Of a stretch of DNA of 64,000 nt, positions 62,765 to 64,000 are shown piece by piece. Below the pieces are notes generated by a model, which was given only the letters and a program-made list of their open reading frames with translations, did not search any database and was not told where the DNA came from. How positions within the stretch are numbered: position 1 is the stretch's first letter; every line of letters begins with the position of its first letter. A program made the position numbers and the translations under genes. This stretch comes from Gordonia paraffinivorans NBRC 108238 (GTDB taxonomy: Bacteria; Actinomycetota; Actinomycetes; Mycobacteriales; Mycobacteriaceae): positions 26,980-90,979 of the forward strand of contig NZ_BAOQ01000005.1 in NCBI RefSeq assembly GCF_000344155.1, written 5' to 3'.

Positions 62765-63928
62765 ATGGGTTACGGAAATCCCGACTTCGACGTCTTCCAG
62801 CTCCCGGAGGAGCACGTCGCACTGCGTGACGCGATCCGCTCGCTCGCCGAGAAGGAGATCGAGCCCCACGCCGCCGACGTCGACGAGAAGTCGCGCTTCC
62901 CGGAGGAGGCGCTCAACGCGCTGAACGCCTCGGGCTTCAACGCCATCCACGTCCCCGAGGAGTACGGCGGCCAGGGCGGCGACTCGATCGCGGCCTGCAT
63001 CGTCATCGAAGAGGTTGCCCGTGTGTGCGCCTCGTCGTCGCTGATCCCGGCCGTGAACAAGCTCGGCACCATGGGCCTGATCCTCAACGGCTCGGAAGAG
63101 CTGAAGCAGAAGGTGCTGCCGTCGATCGCCTCCGGTGAGGCCATGGCCTCCTACGCGCTGTCCGAGCGCGAGGCCGGCTCCGACGCCGCCGGCATGAAGA
63201 CCCGCGCCCGCCGCGACGGCAACAACTGGGTCCTCAACGGCTCCAAGTGCTGGATCACCAACGGCGGCAAGTCGACCTGGTACACCGTCATGGCCGTCAC
63301 CGATCCGGAGAAGCGCGCCAACGGCATCTCGGCGTTCATGGTCCACAAGGACGATCCCGGCTTCACCGTCGGGCCGCTGGAGAAGAAGCTCGGCATCAAG
63401 GGCTCGCCCACCGCCGAGCTGTACTTCGAGGACTGCACCATCCCGCTCGACCGCATCATCGGCGACGAGGGCACCGGCTTCAAGACCGCCCTGCAGACCC
63501 TCGACCACACCCGCCCGACCATCGGCGCCCAGGCCGTCGGCATCGCGCAGGGTGCGCTCGACAAGGCCATCGAGTACGTCAAGGACCGCAAGCAGTTCGG
63601 CAAGCCGATCGCCTCGTTCCAGGGCGTCGAGTTCATGATCGCCGACATGGCGATGAAGGTCGAGGCCGCGCGCCTCATGGTCTACAGCGCCGCCGCCCGC
63701 GCAGAGCGTGGCGAGAAGAACCTCGGCTTCATCTCGTCGGCCTCGAAGTGCCTCGCCTCGGACGTGGCCATGGAGGTCACCACCGACGCCGTCCAGCTCT
63801 TCGGTGGCGCCGGCTACACTCGCGACTTCCCGGTCGAGCGCATGATGCGCGATGCCAAGATCACCCAGATCTACGAGGGCACCAACCAGATCCAGCGCGT
63901 CGTCATGAGCCGCGCGCTGCTCCGATGA
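62765..63928 (+). CDS. fadE25: Acyl-CoA dehydrogenase, FadE25 type
   Basis: A 387-residue acyl-CoA dehydrogenase closely matching my recollection of mycobacterial FadE25 (Rv3274c) along its length: MASYALSEREAGSDAAGMKTRA (FAD/substrate), KCWITNGGKSTWYTVMAVTD, LGIKGSPTAELYFEDC, RKQFGKPIASFQGVEFMIADMA, VQLFGGAGYTRDFPVERMMRDAKITQIYEGTNQIQRVVMSRALLR. The glutamate in QIYEGTNQ is the catalytic base. It catalyses the first step of beta-oxidation or branched-chain acyl-CoA oxidation, with electrons to ETF. ATG 62765 follows GAGGAG by five bases. Confidence 0.93.
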   Translation: MGYGNPDFDVFQLPEEHVALRDAIRSLAEKEIEPHAADVDEKSRFPEEALNALNASGFNAIHVPEEYGGQGGDSIAACIVIEEVARVCASSSLIPAVNKLGTMGLILNGSEELKQKVLPSIASGEAMASYALSEREAGSDAAGMKTRARRDGNNWVLNGSKCWITNGGKSTWYTVMAVTDPEKRANGISAFMVHKDDPGFTVGPLEKKLGIKGSPTAELYFEDCTIPLDRIIGDEGTGFKTALQTLDHTRPTIGAQAVGIAQGALDKAIEYVKDRKQFGKPIASFQGVEFMIADMAMKVEAARLMVYSAAARAERGEKNLGFISSASKCLASDVAMEVTTDAVQLFGGAGYTRDFPVERMMRDAKITQIYEGTNQIQRVVMSRALLR

Positions 63929-63962
63929 GCACGGTCTAGCTCACCAGCTCACCAAGGGTGTT

Positions 63963-63990
63963 CGCCCCGCCGACTTCGGTCGGCGGGGCG
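63963..63990 (+). terminator. Terminator after fadE25
   Basis: Perfect 12-base arms CGCCCCGCCGAC and GTCGGCGGGGCG around a stable TTCG tetraloop, 35 bp past the fadE25 stop and followed by AATTGCATT. A strong hairpin terminator at the window edge. Confidence 0.75.
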
Positions 63991-64000
63991 AATTGCATTC

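Overview
The window is high-GC actinobacterial DNA of the order Mycobacteriales, most likely Gordonia or a close relative. This rests on gene content and order: a heme-degrading MhuD, CarD, DisA, LpqE, MshA (mycothiol synthesis), SenX3-RegX3 and a 33-residue bS22 ribosomal protein whose sequence matches, from memory, the mycobacterial one. Two long stretches follow the gene order I know from Mycobacterium tuberculosis. About 1-15.6 kb corresponds to Rv3592-Rv3579c, and about 25-53 kb to Rv0486-Rv0512. They are joined here by a variable segment. Assignments come from reading translated proteins; no database search was possible.

Layout. 0-15.6 kb: LON-domain protein, mhuD, an alpha/beta hydrolase, a Pro/Gln-rich membrane protein, mutY and canB (divergent, start codons overlapping), a membrane-anchored protein, disA, a thioesterase, radA, lpqE, carD, ispD-ispF, a condensation/PapA-like protein, then cysS-rlmB. 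15.6-25 kb (accessory): pxpA, a type-B carboxylesterase, an alpha/beta hydrolase without its serine nucleophile, a 5'-truncated membrane glycosyltransferase-like gene, a secreted GH5-like lipoprotein, a DUF2599 protein, and a znuA-znuC-znuB zinc importer with a Zur-like box. 25-47 kb: mshA, a YbjN-domain protein, a 4-coumarate-CoA-ligase-type enzyme, an amino-acid permease, gpmA, a small GNAT, senX3-regX3, an Rv0495c-type Cys-rich protein, a Ppx/GppA protein, an acidic repeat protein, a TIM-barrel protein, a thioesterase, proC, an HTH protein, bS22, an epimerase, an acyltransferase, an MDR dehydrogenase, a SerB-type phosphatase and a glutaredoxin-like protein. 47-53 kb: rex-hemA-hemC-hemD-hemB, a redox-controlled heme biosynthesis operon. 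53-64 kb: three coupled membrane proteins, a very small catalase-fold protein beside a manganese catalase, an acyl-CoA oxidase/dehydrogenase, an acyl-CoA synthetase, a membrane protein, a TetR regulator and a FadE25-type acyl-CoA dehydrogenase.

Themes. Heme and peroxide metabolism recur: MhuD degrades heme, the hem operon makes it under a near-consensus Rex operator, and both a manganese catalase and a catalase-fold miniprotein occur. Lipid metabolism recurs too: a perfect KstR-type palindrome at the left edge, ligases, dehydrogenases and thioesterases. Most of the window is core genome. The most unusual observations are the His-rich tail encoded behind the lpqE amber codon, the 229-residue catalase-fold protein, the rare-codon island inside hemC, the alpha/beta hydrolase with alanine at the nucleophile, the 13-bp-arm operator before the CoA ligase, and the five-repeat RegX3-like box before senX3. 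I saw no tRNA, rRNA, CRISPR array, insertion sequence or prophage.
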